The position numbers and the translations under genes are program-made. The notes under the pieces were generated by a model. The model searched no databases. It was not told the origin of the DNA and worked only from the letters and a program-made list of their open reading frames with translations. From contig OW051468.1 of NCBI GenBank assembly GCA_932521025.1, positions 4,526,064 to 4,590,063 on the forward strand: 64,000 bases of DNA, in the 5' to 3' direction. Shown one piece after another: positions 47,222 through 60,000 of the stretch; the first letter of the stretch is position 1; each line of letters opens with the position of its first letter. The DNA comes from Oscheius onirici. Lineage: Eukaryota; Nematoda; Chromadorea; Rhabditida; Rhabditidae.

Positions 47222-48325
47222 TTATACGACTAGCGAAATGAGGACAGGGATCACAGCAAGATGTCCTTTTGCAGCCGATTTTCCAAGGATAAGAGCCATG
47301 ATGGAGTCGTGTTTCGTCGGCTCGTCTCCGACTCTTCCCGGATACTCCGACTTGTCGTCCAGACACTTTCCTCCACAAATCTTCGAACAGTCTGGACAGA
47401 TTATGTCGAATTGAGTGTTGATCTTCAGCTCTGGCAGACGTTTATGAATGTGAATCTCCTGGCCCGGATAGTAGCAGCGGTAGAACTTGGACGAGGCTGT
47501 CTTGATCCAAAGAGTGCCGTTCTTGCATTGGTGCTCGAAACATCCATGTTTGTAGCTCTGCTTTATTGTGTTCGTGTTGCTTCCGGCCATTTCCGTCACC
47601 ACAACTTCTCCACTCGTCTTGAAACAGCGAGCCGTCTGCGAGAAGATCTGCAGCTGTCCTTTGCGAACCTTCGAACCTTGATCAGTTCCGTCGTCCGTCT
47701 TGAAAATGTCGTGATCGTAGTTCGGAATGGTACATCTCGTCTGCTTGTCATTCTTGATGTAGACCATGTAGAGTGGACAAAAGTCTGCTGCCTCTAGTGG
47801 AGCTCTTCCCGAAAAAGAACCAAAACACCAGTACTTGGGCGGCACCGTCTGGTAGTCGTAAGTTTCCAGATTACACTTTTCAATGCTCTTGTGGTCGTCG
47901 GAACAGCGTTCTTGATCCTTCTGTGAGCAGAAAGGATACGACTCGACGTGCTTGTTCACGTAGCTCTTGCATGATTGCGTCGCAAAGTCACATTTTTTGC
48001 CCTTTCCAAAGATCATTTGGTCGGCATTCGAATAGTTGACTTTGTCCTCGAAGAATGACAGCGTCTGAAAACAAAAAACTTATATGCCAGAAATTCCTAA
48101 AAACGACAAGAGCAAAGAAAAACCGCTTACCAGTCTGCTCCAGGCGTTGATCTCAGTCCTTGTGCTGGTCATTGTGTCGTGTTCGAACAGTCTCTTCTCT
48201 ATATGAGCAAAAGCACTTCCGGGCCCACCTTGGTTCTCTAATTCGATTCCTTCGAGAGTCGGACAGTCAAAATGTGCTCGTGCTTCTTTCACCGCCTCTG
48301 GCGTTACCATCATGAAGACGTCGCG

Positions 48326-48377
48326 ACTGACTGTGCCAGCCTTGTGATCCCACTGACTGTGCCAGCCTTGTGATCCT
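48326..48377. repeat. Two tandem copies of a 26-bp unit at an exon-intron junction
   Basis: 48326-48351 and 48352-48377 differ only at the last base. The period is not a multiple of three. The proposed 40-nt intron of the M8 gene (48341-48380, GTAAGG to CACAAG) spans most of this duplication, and only with that intron removed does the frame connect. Confidence 0.75.
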
Positions 48378-48593
48378 TACGTAGTTCGGATCGTCCAGGC
48401 GGTAGATTTGACCAGTCCTGAAAATGGGACTATTATTGAGATCAAAATAACTATTTTCTGGTCGATTGTTTATTTGGAAACGAGTCAACATGTTAGATTC
48501 TGTTGTTCTCTAATCGTGCTCGGCATTACAACTCTTGCCAGTCATCAGGCAGTCTTCCCCGGTTGCTTTGAAACATATATTTATCTTTAGTAT

Positions 48594-48915
48594 TAAAGTG
48601 CAATGGTGTCTGTGGCTGACTCTGTTTGTTTGTTTGGTTGTCCGTGGCCACGAAACTTTGGTGTATTGTTAAGAGTCGCCATCTTCACCCAGACGACCCG
48701 GGTTCGATTCCTCTCATCGCCAAATATTTTTGCCAAAATTATTTTAAGTAGGAAATAGAGTCAAGGTAACCGGTAGGAAGGGACCGGTTGACTAGGAAAA
48801 AGATCAGAAGGAATCAAAAAGGTCGGTTGACTGGGGAAGGGATCAGAAGGGATTAGAAGTTAAGAAGAAAACACAAGTAGAAAAGCCGCCGACAGGCAGC
48901 GAAGCCGGCTGGTCA
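48594..48915 (+). mobile_element. tRNA-derived SINE-like element
   Basis: The element starts near AAAGTGCAATGGTGTCTGTG, passes through GTTTGTTTGG and GTGGCCACGAAAC, and then has a tRNA-like head: TTGGTGTATTGTTAAGAG (box-A-like), about 35 nt, then the box B consensus GGTTCGATTCC. It continues through an AT-rich body and ends near GCGAAGCCGGCTGGTC. Parts recur at 485-600, 1240-1360, 9784-10124, 39690-39905 and 52745-52990. It sits in the intron of the M8 gene where the zinc-motif exon is missing. Polymerase III transcription is inferred. Confidence 0.6.
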
Positions 48916-49489
48916 TCTTTACTTCAAGGACTTATTTCACCTTGGTAGAGAAATTATTTCCCCTCTGCAAGACCTAAAAAAGCTTACGTCTTATGATAAG
49001 CAATCTTTTCCATTGTACACGAAGACGCCGTAGCCAGAGTGCCTTCAGAACATCCAGGATCACTGGACACATAGAGTAGAAAATCGGAATGGTAGAACTT
49101 GATCGATAGATTTCCACAACCCGGACCCGTCTTGATTTGCTGATTCTCATTCAGAGCCGGCACCTTGATGTAGTTTCTGTACTTTTTGACGGCTTTCATG
49201 ACAAACTTGGAGATGTCTCTGACATCTCGGTCCGAGTAGCCCGTCTTCTCTTTTGTCCTGTACTCGATCGTCGTAGCTAAACTCGATCATGATGTTTCTC
49301 CAGATTTGCAATGGGCTAGAGCTGCCGGGACCACGTCGCCTCGGGGCCCGTTGGTGCTTCACTTCGGCTCCGACGATATCGCTCTCGTTCCACGGCTGGA
49401 AAATGTTAGTTTCTTCAGAGAGAGGGAAATGTAATTACCTGGTAGCCACAGGCGCTAATGCCAACAAAGAAGATGGAGAGCAGCAGCAT

Positions 49490-51000
49490 ACGAAGGGTTT
49501 CTTGGGTCGTGGCTTCTATTGAAACTGTTTCAATTCGAGTCGATTATTTTGTTGTGGGATTACAGAAAACGTTTTTTTAGCAAAGTTTCGAATTAAATGC
49601 AAACTTTTTATTTTAAAGCAAAATTAAATAATAAAGGTACGAGCAATCTACTTCCAAGTTCCCAACGTTCTTCATGCGTAGAAAGAAGTGACTGAAAGAT
49701 CAAGTCACTACAAGAACCTCGATTCTAGCCACCAATGTGTCGTTTTTGCTTGAGAGTTTGTAAAGAGGAGGGTAGGATGGAAAAACTCATTGATAGTAGA
49801 GGGTGAGAGAAAAATGAGGTTCACGTTGATACAGAGACTGAGTTATTGAAGGAAAAGTTGAATTGACGGTAACGGAAAACACTTTCTTTTCCGAAGACAA
49901 GATTCACACTTGTAACTGTCTACTCGTGCACGCCCTGTTCTGTTGCAGATATGTAGTACCCTTATATGTACCTCTATTGTCTATCATTCCCATGCTTCTA
50001 GAGCACAAAATGCCGTCTTTTCCGACTGGACAGTGTTTACTTATTGCCCTAGATGACCCATCCGCCGGCGCCATATCAGTTTTTATTTTCTCTCAGTCTG
50101 ATAGCATTGGGGCATCCATCGATTTCGGGCATTTTCTTCGAAATGGTCAGTCGAGCTCTCTCGCGCAACCATCTGCTGTTTTCTTCTCCTGTACCAGAGA
50201 GGTCGCGATGGCGCAACAGTCCGATCCTTTTACGCTAACAGACCCAATTATCGACAATATTGTATCCTCCCATAAACGAAAACGTTCCTTGACATTGTTT
50301 GGTCAATGTACCGGCATTTCTTCTTACTCTTCGGCAGCGTCTTAACCACTCTCTGTTTGCTTAACCTATGGGAAGCTAGAGGTCAGTCAGTGTGCCGGTC
50401 TCCTTATGGCAGCACTCAATTAGCTCACTGTCTTTACTTCCCTTGACCGTTGCAATTTTCCTCGTAACTAGTCTCTCAGGACCTCTATCCGAGACTTATC
50501 TGATGACTTTGACCTTTCCGCCCGACCGCTATCCTGACCGTTTGATTTATGTTCCCACATTACTCTCACTCGCATATCCTCATCTCATTTTCCTTTGTAG
50601 AAACGACTTTCTTGTTAATTTCTCCTGGATTTTCATTCACTTGAAATATTGACTGAGATGACCATCTGGTTTCAGTCGACTTACTCGTGTTTTCGATCAC
50701 AAAGTCTTAGTTTGCACACTTAGTGTGAAAGAATGATATATCTTGTGAAAGTTTACTTCTCGTGAACGTTTGCATAGCATGTTGTTCAATTCTGTAGAGA
50801 GACTATATTATTGTCTTTCGCACGATGTCCGCCGCTGCTGCGCCCTTCAGCATTTCCTTTGACTGTCCGTGATTCATCTCCATCTCTCACCGTAAGAGAC
50901 GCTTTATTACGTTTGTTCTAACAGTCATCAACTGATCATACTGTCAATCAATATCCTTTCTGCAGCTGTTCCTTCCTTTAGCTCCTCTTTTAGACACAAG
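49490..51000. other. Intergenic stretch upstream of laminin alpha
   Basis: The M8 gene and laminin alpha are divergent, so both promoters lie here. Short plus-strand frames at 49863-50652 have no splice or family support. CT-rich sequence precedes the laminin ATG. Confidence 0.5.
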
Positions 51001-54000
51001 ATGAGACCACCGGGGCTGCGGCTCTGGCTGGTCGCCAGTCTCTGTTGTTGGCTAGTCGCCTCTCAAGAAGACTACGATCTGACTAGTGACAACTTTCAAG
51101 AGTTTATCAGCTCGGAGACAGGTATTTCAATTTTTCCTTTCAGTGAGAACAAAATATTCAGAGCGAGGACTCTTCCCCTCCATTTTCAATCTTGCGACTA
51201 ATTCGTTGATTTCCGCTACAGCCACATGTGGTCAACATCGTCGAGAAGAGTACTGTAAGCTGGTCGAACACGTCTTGCTTCGAGCATTTTCCAGTCAAAA
51301 GTTAGTTTTCACCAATGTAACATAGCTAAATTAATGACAGTGTATGAAAGAGACATAGAAATATTTGGAACAGACAAGACTGCGTATCACCTCAGACGTT
51401 TATAGACTTTTAAACTTTCTAAGGACAAATTACAGTCTTCCACAATGTGACATATGTGATTCGAACGACATTCACCGTCGTCATCCGGTAGAATTTGCAA
51501 TTGACGGAACACGACGCTGGTGGCAATCTCCCTCTCTGGCTCAGGGCTTGGAGTACGAGAAGATCAACATCACAATCGACTTACGACAGGCGAGTGTGAC
51601 CTTTGAGACGATGACCGTAATGGCACTGTTGACTAAACCTCGGGGCGCACTTGGGCACACATCTTGGGGGGCTTGTTCGAACAATACGACGCTTAGCTAT
51701 TTAGGAATACCAAGTGGCCTACATTGTGATGAAGATGGGAAACTCTCCTCGTCCCGGAACCTGGGTTCTGATGAAGTCGATGGATGGACAGAACTGGTAT
51801 CCGTGGCAATACTATGCGACTACGGACGCGGAATGTATGAGACAGTTTGGAGTTCCGGCCACAACTGGTGTTCCTCGTTTCACACAAGACGATGAAGTCA
51901 TTTGTACCTCGGAGTATTCGAGACTGACTCCTCTTGAGAATGGAGAAATCCACACCTCCTTTGTCAACGGTCGTCCAGGAGCCGAGCAACCATCAATGGA
52001 GCTACAGAACTTTACAAGAACCCGTTTCATTGGACTGTGGTTCTATTCACCAAAGACTCTAAATGCTGACCTGATGATCATCAACAGACAGAGCAAGAGG
52101 ATTGACGCTTCTGTGGCAAGACGATACTTCTATTCCATTATGGACATTTCAGTTGGAGGGCAATGTATTTGTTATGGGCATGCTGAGAGCTGTCCGAGTG
52201 ATCCGGTCACAGGGGTAGGTGCGTTTCTTTCTAAAGAACATGTTGACGTTTCAGCAATTCAAATGCGAATGTCGACACAACACGTGTGGAGAAAGCTGCA
52301 ACAAGTGCTGTCCTCTTTTCAATCAGCTGCCCTGGAAGCCTGGAAACCATGACCATCCGAACGTTTGTCAGCGTAAGTACCAAAAAATTCTATCAAAGTG
52401 ACTGAGAATGACATGTCTAGTAGTAAGTTCCAAATACAGTAGTCCATAGATTGAGGACAATTGTTGATACAACAGCATCCTTATCAATGCTAGAGGTTCC
52501 CTTCTGCGAAATCTAACACTCTGTCCCACTATTTCTTGATTATTTTCGCCCAACAATCCTTTACCCGTCTGGAAGTTACCATCGCAAATCTACCCGGACT
52601 GGAGCAATCTTCCCTTAATGTGTAATTCGAAACTGACTATTACTTTTGTCGAAGAAACTTTGGCAAAACAAAATAAAAGTACAACGTTCATTGGATATTG
52701 TCAATTAGGGCTTCAGAGAGACACACAGAGACTTCGGAGCAATTTAAAGGGGACCAGCCGACTTCGTCGCCTGGCGGCGTCGTAACGTCTGTTTTCTACC
52801 GGCTCTATACCTATTTCTAAAGTTTTTTACTTGCCTCTGGCACAGAAGATGCCAAAGTCTGTAAAAACTCCAAGTTCAAAAGTAACTCGCTCATTTTGAC
52901 AATTTCTAACTTGTCACGACGAATCTCGTGGCCATGGACAAACAGACAAACACACAGAGTCCGCCACAGACACCGTAGCTTGTTAAGAGTTTAGATAGAT
53001 AAACTAGAAGCAGTGTGGAGCACAAGGAATATGAAAAAAAGAGTTATTCAGAATGTCAATGCTTCAATCACGCTGATAGTTGTGTTTATGACGAGGAATT
53101 GGACAGAAACAAATGGTCCATAACGCCAGAAGGAGTCTACGAGGGAGGAGGTCGTTGTGTCGAATGCGGTCACAATACCGAAGGATTCAATTGTGAACGT
53201 TGCAAAGACGGCTACTACAGACCCAGCGGTCTCTCCCACTACAGGTTTGTGCTGTTTTTCTTCTTCAACAAACTCTAATTTCCAGAGAAGATGCCTGCCG
53301 AACCTGTGACTGCGATGCCATGGGATCCGTCAGCACAACTTGCGTGAAGGACGACCAGACTGCCGGACCGGGTCAGCATCCAGGAAACTGTATCTGCAAG
53401 CCGGGTTTTGGTGGCAGACGATGTGAAATGTGTGCTCCCGGCTATCGGAACTATCCGACATGTGAGCCGTGTCCTTGCAATCAGGCCGGATCTATCAACT
53501 TCAACACCTGCGAGGAGGCCAAGTAAGTAGAGTGTAGAACATAAACAAGTCTTTTTTAGCTGTCAATGCAAGGCCAATGTCGAAGGAGTGTATTGTGACC
53601 GTTGCAAGCCAGGAACTATTCATCTCTCGTCTGGAAATCCTCAAGGTTGTCAGCCGTGCTTCTGCTTCGGTCTCTCGAACAACTGTACTCAAATAGACTG
53701 GTCCAAAGCCGTCATTTCGAACAATGCCGGTTGGAATCTAACAGATCTGTCTGGCGGGAAAGATGTTCGTCCTGACACGGAAAATGGCGAAGTTCTCCTC
53801 TTCAATGCAAATCAGAACAAGGACCGGTCTCTGTACTATTGGAAAGCACCGGACAGTTTCAATGGAAATATGCTCAATTCTTATGGCGGAAATCTTCACT
53901 ACTTTGTCTACTACGTCCCGATGGAACAAGGTGCACCTGTTCCAGTCGCGGATCTGGTCCTGGAAGGAAATGGCATCAAACTCGAGTATTACTCCCGAAT

Positions 54001-57000
54001 GGAATTCTTCCCAAGAGAGAACATGACCGTCCAAATAGCTATCCGAGAAGGAAATGGCTGGTACAATGCCGCTTCCAGAACCCCGGCTGACAAGGCTGAC
54101 ATGATGAGAGCTCTGGCCGACGTGCACAGATTCATGGTCAGAGCCATGTATCAACAGCATCAGCTTCAATCCTCGTGAGTTATGAGCTTTGGTCAGAATT
54201 AATGAGTCTTCAGTATCTTCGCTCTCACTCTTGACACAGCTGTGCCAAGTCCGGAAAAAGATGACGACGACGAGGATGTTCTTCATCCGGCTCTCATTGA
54301 CACCTCAATGCGTGGAGTGGAAGTCTGTACTTGTCCTGACAACACATCTGGTAACAGCTGTGAATCATGTGTCTCTGGCTATCGCCGAGTCAACAATCAG
54401 CTTTATGGAGGACGTTGTGAGAAGTGCAACTGTGAAGGACACAGTTCTGAGTGCGATCCCTTTACAGGCCACTGTCTCAACTGCCAGGTGTGTATTATTT
54501 TTTTCTTCAAACCAAACCATTTAGCACAATACTACTGGTTCTCGCTGTGAGCTCTGTTTTCCCGGACATTACGGAAACCCATCTCTTGGAGGAACACTCG
54601 GAGCTTGTCGCCCTTGCGAATGTCCCAGTTTTGACAACAATCGTTCACCCGAATGCGTCATGACGCAGCTTGTAGTGGCCGGTCCGGCTGCTTCTCAAGA
54701 AGACGCTTACGTCTGTACGGCTTGTGAACGAGGCTACGAAGGGAACAAATGTGAAATGTGTGCTGATGGCTTCTTTGGAGACCCCGAAGCAGACAACGGA
54801 ACTTGCCTCGAGTGTGACTGCAATGGAAATGTCGACGTGATGTCGATTGGCAACTGTGACACCGAGTCTGGTCGTTGTCTGAAATGTATCGGAGACACAA
54901 CTGGAGATCACTGTGAAGTTTGCAAGGAAAACCATTGGGGAAGTGCCCTTCAGCATAGCTGCAAGCCTTGTAACTGCCATCACGTCGGATCGGTCAATCA
55001 GCAGTGCAACAACGAGAACGGAGTCTGTGAATGCAAGGAAAACTACATTGGAAAACAGTGTGACCGTTGTCTTGACGGACACGGAGACGTGGACAACGGA
55101 TGTCCGGCTTGTGAATGTGATGCCGTTGGAAGTCTCGGCTCCTCGTGTGATTCGGTTTCTGGACAGTGTGGCTGTAAGCAAGGAGTCTTCGGCAAAAAGT
55201 GTGATCTGTGTCGACCCAGCTATTTCAACTTTACCGACAACGGCTGTCAGTTCTGTCACTGCAACATCTACGGATCGGAAGAGGATGGAAAGTGCGATCC
55301 GGTTACTGGAAAATGCGAATGCAGAGAAAATGTCGACGGGAAGATGTGTGAAAAGTGTGTAGAAGGATATTTCAACATCTCGAGTGGAGAAGGCTGTGAG
55401 GTGGGCTCTTCTTCCCTTCAAACTATCAAAATTCAAATTGCAGGCCTGTGACTGTGACCCAACAGGATCCCATGGGACTTCTTGCGATCTCGTCTCTGGA
55501 CAGTGTCGATGCAAACCCGGAGTCACTGGACTCAAATGTGACCAATGTCAAGCCAACTTTTACGGAATGGACGATAACGGATGCAAAGAATGTGAACCGT
55601 GTCCTGCTCCAGGTCAAGTGTGTGATGCTGAGACTGGAGACTGTGTCTGTCCTTCCAACACTATCGGCGAGATGTGTGAGAACTGTACCACCAATGCCTG
55701 GGACTATCATCCTCTCAACGGCTGCAAGCTCTGTGAATGCAGTCCGATTGGAAGTCTCAATGGAAAATGTCACTCTATGAACGGACAGGCAGGTCTTGTT
55801 TTTAAGAAATGGGGGCAGACTACGCATCAACCCATCTTAGTGATCTACAGTAAAAGTTATAAGAGTTGGTGCGCAGATATTCGTATCCGTTCTATCTGTC
55901 TTATATAAACATTTCAGTGCGAGTGCAAAGAAGGCTACGTCGGACTGAAGTGCGACCGCTGTACTCACGGCTTCTTCAACTTTCCGAATTGTGAGCCCTG
56001 CAATTGTCACGTGGCTGGAACGGATACGAAACAATGCAAAGACGGTCTGTGCCTCTGTAATGAACAGGGTGAATGTCCCTGCAAGAAGAATGTGGAAGGA
56101 ACCAAATGTGACAAGCCGAAGGAGTACACTTTTTCTATTGAACATCACAACCCGTCGGGCGCCTTCAACTGTTTCTGCTTCAATCGGACGACCGAGTGTC
56201 GACAAGCGAAGCTGGTCTGGCAACAAATCTATGCTGAGGATAGAAAGGCAGTGTTCGATGAGCCATGGGAGTACTACACAAAGAAGCACAATCTGCAGAT
56301 TCTGAAAGAGTATCCGGCTACCTTCAACAGCTATCCGACCGATGCCACTCCGCTTTATTGGCCACTCCCTTCGAATTTTTTGGGCGACAAGATCAGCTCC
56401 TATAACGGTTTCCTCCGTTTCAAGATCTGGAATCAGGACAATCGTCGCGGTTTTGAGGGAGTCAGACCCGATCAACAGTACTTCCGATACTTCCCTCAAG
56501 TCGTCTTGGTAGGAAACAATCGTCTCGAGCTGGAACACATTCCGATGGATATCAGAGACGATGGCAAGTACAAGATCCGACTTCATGAGACTGAATGGCG
56601 TCTAAGACAGACTCCGGAAATTGTTCTCAGTCGCAAGACCCTGATGGTTGCTCTACAAAATATCCAAGGAGTCTATATCCGTGGATCGTACAACTATCCG
56701 GCTAGAGGAGACACAATCCAACTGCAAGAGGTCAGTATCGATGTTGGCGTGCCAAAGAGTGAACTAACTTCTGGAAGTCCTGCTGTTGGAGTTGAAGAAT
56801 GTATCAACTGTCCACAAGGCTACAGTGGACTCTCTTGTCAGAACCCAGCCGAAGAATACTGTCGAAAGCGCCATCGCGACTACCTGAACCAGGCTGATGA
56901 TCTGGCTCTAGTTGGGTGGTCAGAGCCCTGTCAATGTAACGGTCATTCTACCAAGTGTCATCCAGAGACCTGTATCTGCACAGACTGTCAGCACAATACT

Positions 57001-60000
57001 CTTGGAGAATTCTGTGAAAAATGTAAGAGTGGTTATATCGGAGATGCTAGAGAGGGAGGTCCGAACGCCTGTACCAAATGTGCTTGCCCGGTGGAGGAGA
57101 ACAGCTTCAGCGACACATGTGCTGCCGTGCCGTATGGACGAGGCTACGTCTGCAACAACTGCAAGAGAGGCTACAGTGGACAATACTGCGAGAACTGCAT
57201 TGCCGGCTTCTTTGGAGATCCACAGAGACCTGGAGGGTTCTGTGAAGAGTGTGGCTGTCATCCGGATGGAAGTCTTCACGGAAAGTAAGTTGGTGGTCAA
57301 AATACTAGGTTTGAATTGTGGTTTGAAATAGTCTCTCGATTGATAGAGTCAGCTACTTCCAGATGCAATCCTCTCACTGGAGAGTGCGAATGTCGTCCGG
57401 GAGTGACTGGAAGAGACTGCAGCAGATGTCAGGAAAGACATGCCTTCATAGGAGGCGTCTGTACATGTAAGTTGTAAATAAAAAACAACCCAAAGCCACT
57501 TTAGCCTGTGACCAAGGGTGCTACAAGCCGCTGATGACCATGATCGACGATCTGGAAGAGAACCTTGCTCTTCAAGACTTTAGCAATCTGAAACCGGTTC
57601 CATGGAAGAGAATCAGACGGATCGAGAATGTGACGGAAGTCATAATGCAATTTGTGACTGGACTCGGTACTGGAGCCGATGGACTGGCTACTGTGGACTC
57701 GAAATACGCCAGAGAGGCATTCCAAGTTATTGAAGGAGCCCGATTCCAGATGGACAGAATGACCAAAGGCGCCACTTCAATCCAACTGTTTACAAAACTG
57801 CTTGAAGAGGATCTCAAGAAGACGCAGAACACCTTTGCCAAAGCCTTCAACACAACCCAATTCTTAAAGCAGTATCATCTTCACGGTCATCAGTTTGTCG
57901 GAGGAGCTACTTTGGATTCTTGGGTCATGGAAGCCGGTGCTCATTACAACGCCAGTCTGGAGCGCGGAGAGTACATTGAGAAGAGACGGAATCGGGCTGA
58001 GCAGGAGTTGAAAAAGAGCGAAGACTTGCTGAAGAAAGTCTTGGACAACAAGCTCAATGACACCTCTTTCGAAACTCTGAAGAAACGGACAGACGAATTT
58101 GGACAATGGCTGGAAGACTACCGAGCCACCATTCACGACACTGTGAAGAAAGACACTGCGGACGCTGAAAGAATGAGCAATTTGGTCAGCAAGAGAGTCG
58201 ATCGGTACAAAGAAGTCGCCAATCAGATAGAGCGGCTACAGGCAGAAGCCGAAGGCACTCTGACTACTGCCAAAGATGCTGTTGAACAGGCCAAAGGACA
58301 AGAACTGTTGAATCTTTTCGACGACGCCAAAGTCATTAGTAGTATTCTGGAGGAGCTGACTGATCTCTCTCAGCAGTGCAATAACATCACTCAACAATAC
58401 GCCCAGGCAATTGACGAGTACGACGAAGTCTTCGCTCAGCCATCGGCAAAACACGCGGAACAACTGTCGAGAGAGGCTGACAGATTGAAGAGTGCCTTCC
58501 AGAGCACCAAGTACGAGACGGAGAATCCAATCCGAGCCAGTCAGGCCTACGAAGAGATTGTCGGAGCACTGAAAAGTGCTTCTCATGAAGCAGCCAAAGC
58601 TCTAGCTGCTGCCAACGATGCTCATCTGGATGCCGATCCGGAGAAGGAAAGTAGTCAGCTGGCTGAACTGTCTGCCACCAAAACCCAGTCGAAGAATCTC
58701 GAAATTGAAGCCAAGTCATTGATGAAGGAATGGGAGAATGCCGAATTTGATCAAGAGAAAAAGAAGCTGGATGACCGACTGGCAACTGTGAATGAGATGA
58801 ACATTGCCATGACGAAGAGAAACGACGGCTTGAGAAGTCAATGGGCCAAGTTTGATGACCACAATGATCGGATGCCCGGACTGCAGGGAATGGCTAGAGA
58901 CGCTGATGCCAAGGCTGATTCTGCCAAGAAGAAAGCTGCCGAATTGCAAGAACAGGTCAAGGAAATTGATGAAGAGACGACAAAGCTCGAAAACAGTACA
59001 AGACAGGGAATTCGGGAGGAGATTGAGAAGGCTCGAGAGGTCAGACTGAACCTGGAACGAGCCACAGTTGCACTGAATAAGATGGGCGGATTGAGCAATA
59101 GCAATAGAGCCAAAGCTGATGAGCTACAGCGACAGTTGGCTCAGTTGAAGGACAGAATCAGTGAAGCTAGAGAAAAGGCCCAGCAGATTCGTCTTTCGGT
59201 CAAGGGAAGCGATCGCGGACAATGCAAACGATCCTGGCTGTCTCCTGCCCATCCCTCGCCTGTCAACTTCTTCAACATCCGCTACCGACCACAAAGAAAT
59301 GTTCCTGATTCGACTGTCCTAATGACAAAGACTCAGGCCAGAAGGACACAGCCGGCCGAATACATTGCCGTCGAGGTAATTTGTTATCTCCTCTTGGTTC
59401 TAAATTATTTTTGTAGATCCGCGAAAAGAGAGCTGTCGTCCATTGGAACATCGGAAGCGGAGGCAAGCAGATGGCTACCAATAATCATCCGATCAACTTT
59501 ATTCCTTCGACAGACCGATTCACCTGGTATCACATCGACATTCAACGCTTCGGCGACAGCGTAAACTTAACCATTGCTCTAAAGGAGAGTCTTGGGGGAG
59601 AAGGTACCTTTCTTTGTATCCCTCTAACTTTCCTACTTTTAGGACACCGTCTTCGATCTGATGCCGTCAGTGTGGTAGTTGGAAAGAAGAGTGGAGAAGG
59701 AGATACCGTGTTCAACACTGTTCCTGGCGAGACCACAGTCTCCATGGGATGTGACAAGGCCGAGGCTGAGGAAATGGGTCTCGCTACTGAAAAGTTCCAC
59801 GGAACTGTTGGAGAGCTGAGAGTAGACGAGGTTTCCGTTCCTCTATGGGACTTCTCCCACTCTTCTGATGAGTGCGATGGAGATGTTGCTGCTCCACAGC
59901 GTGTCGTCAGAGGTCATATGTTCAGGTAGTGATTGTGTATAGAGATTTTAAATTGAAAAACAACCATGGATCACAAAACATTACTTTCAAAATCTGCTTC

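Larger units (their letters stand above)
47222..49489 (-). pseudogene. Leishmanolysin-like (M8) metalloprotease gene, damaged
   Basis: Minus-strand exons are 49439..49489 (signal peptide MLLLSIFFVGISACGYQ), 48988..49395, 48381..48417, 48131..48340 and 47222..48064. The C-terminal half is clearly M8: MMVTPEAVKEARAHFDCP, LEGIELENQGGPGSAF, AHIEKRL with the third zinc ligand His, KCDFATQSC, EAADFCPL, then a Cys-rich domain and a hydrophobic tail (HLAVIPVLISLVV) fitting a GPI signal. Two faults are visible. Exon 48988-49395 changes frame near 49245-49285 (from IMIEFSYDD to TGYSDRDVRDISKF), needing a one-base shift. No HExxH zinc motif can be found; the place where it should be is a 570-nt intron filled by a SINE copy, and the flanking exons join in frame without it. 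A 26-bp tandem duplication lies at the next junction. Likely an inactivated gene, or a non-enzymatic product. Confidence 0.7.

Noticed and set aside
47261-48039. Long plus-strand frames opposite the M8 gene
   Set aside because: The minus-strand frame shows the M8 cysteine pattern; the plus-strand frames are shadows.
48680-48722. tRNA gene suggested by GGTTCGATTCC
   Set aside because: The acceptor and T-stem do not pair and no 5' acceptor strand exists; it is the box B of a SINE-like element, not a functional tRNA.
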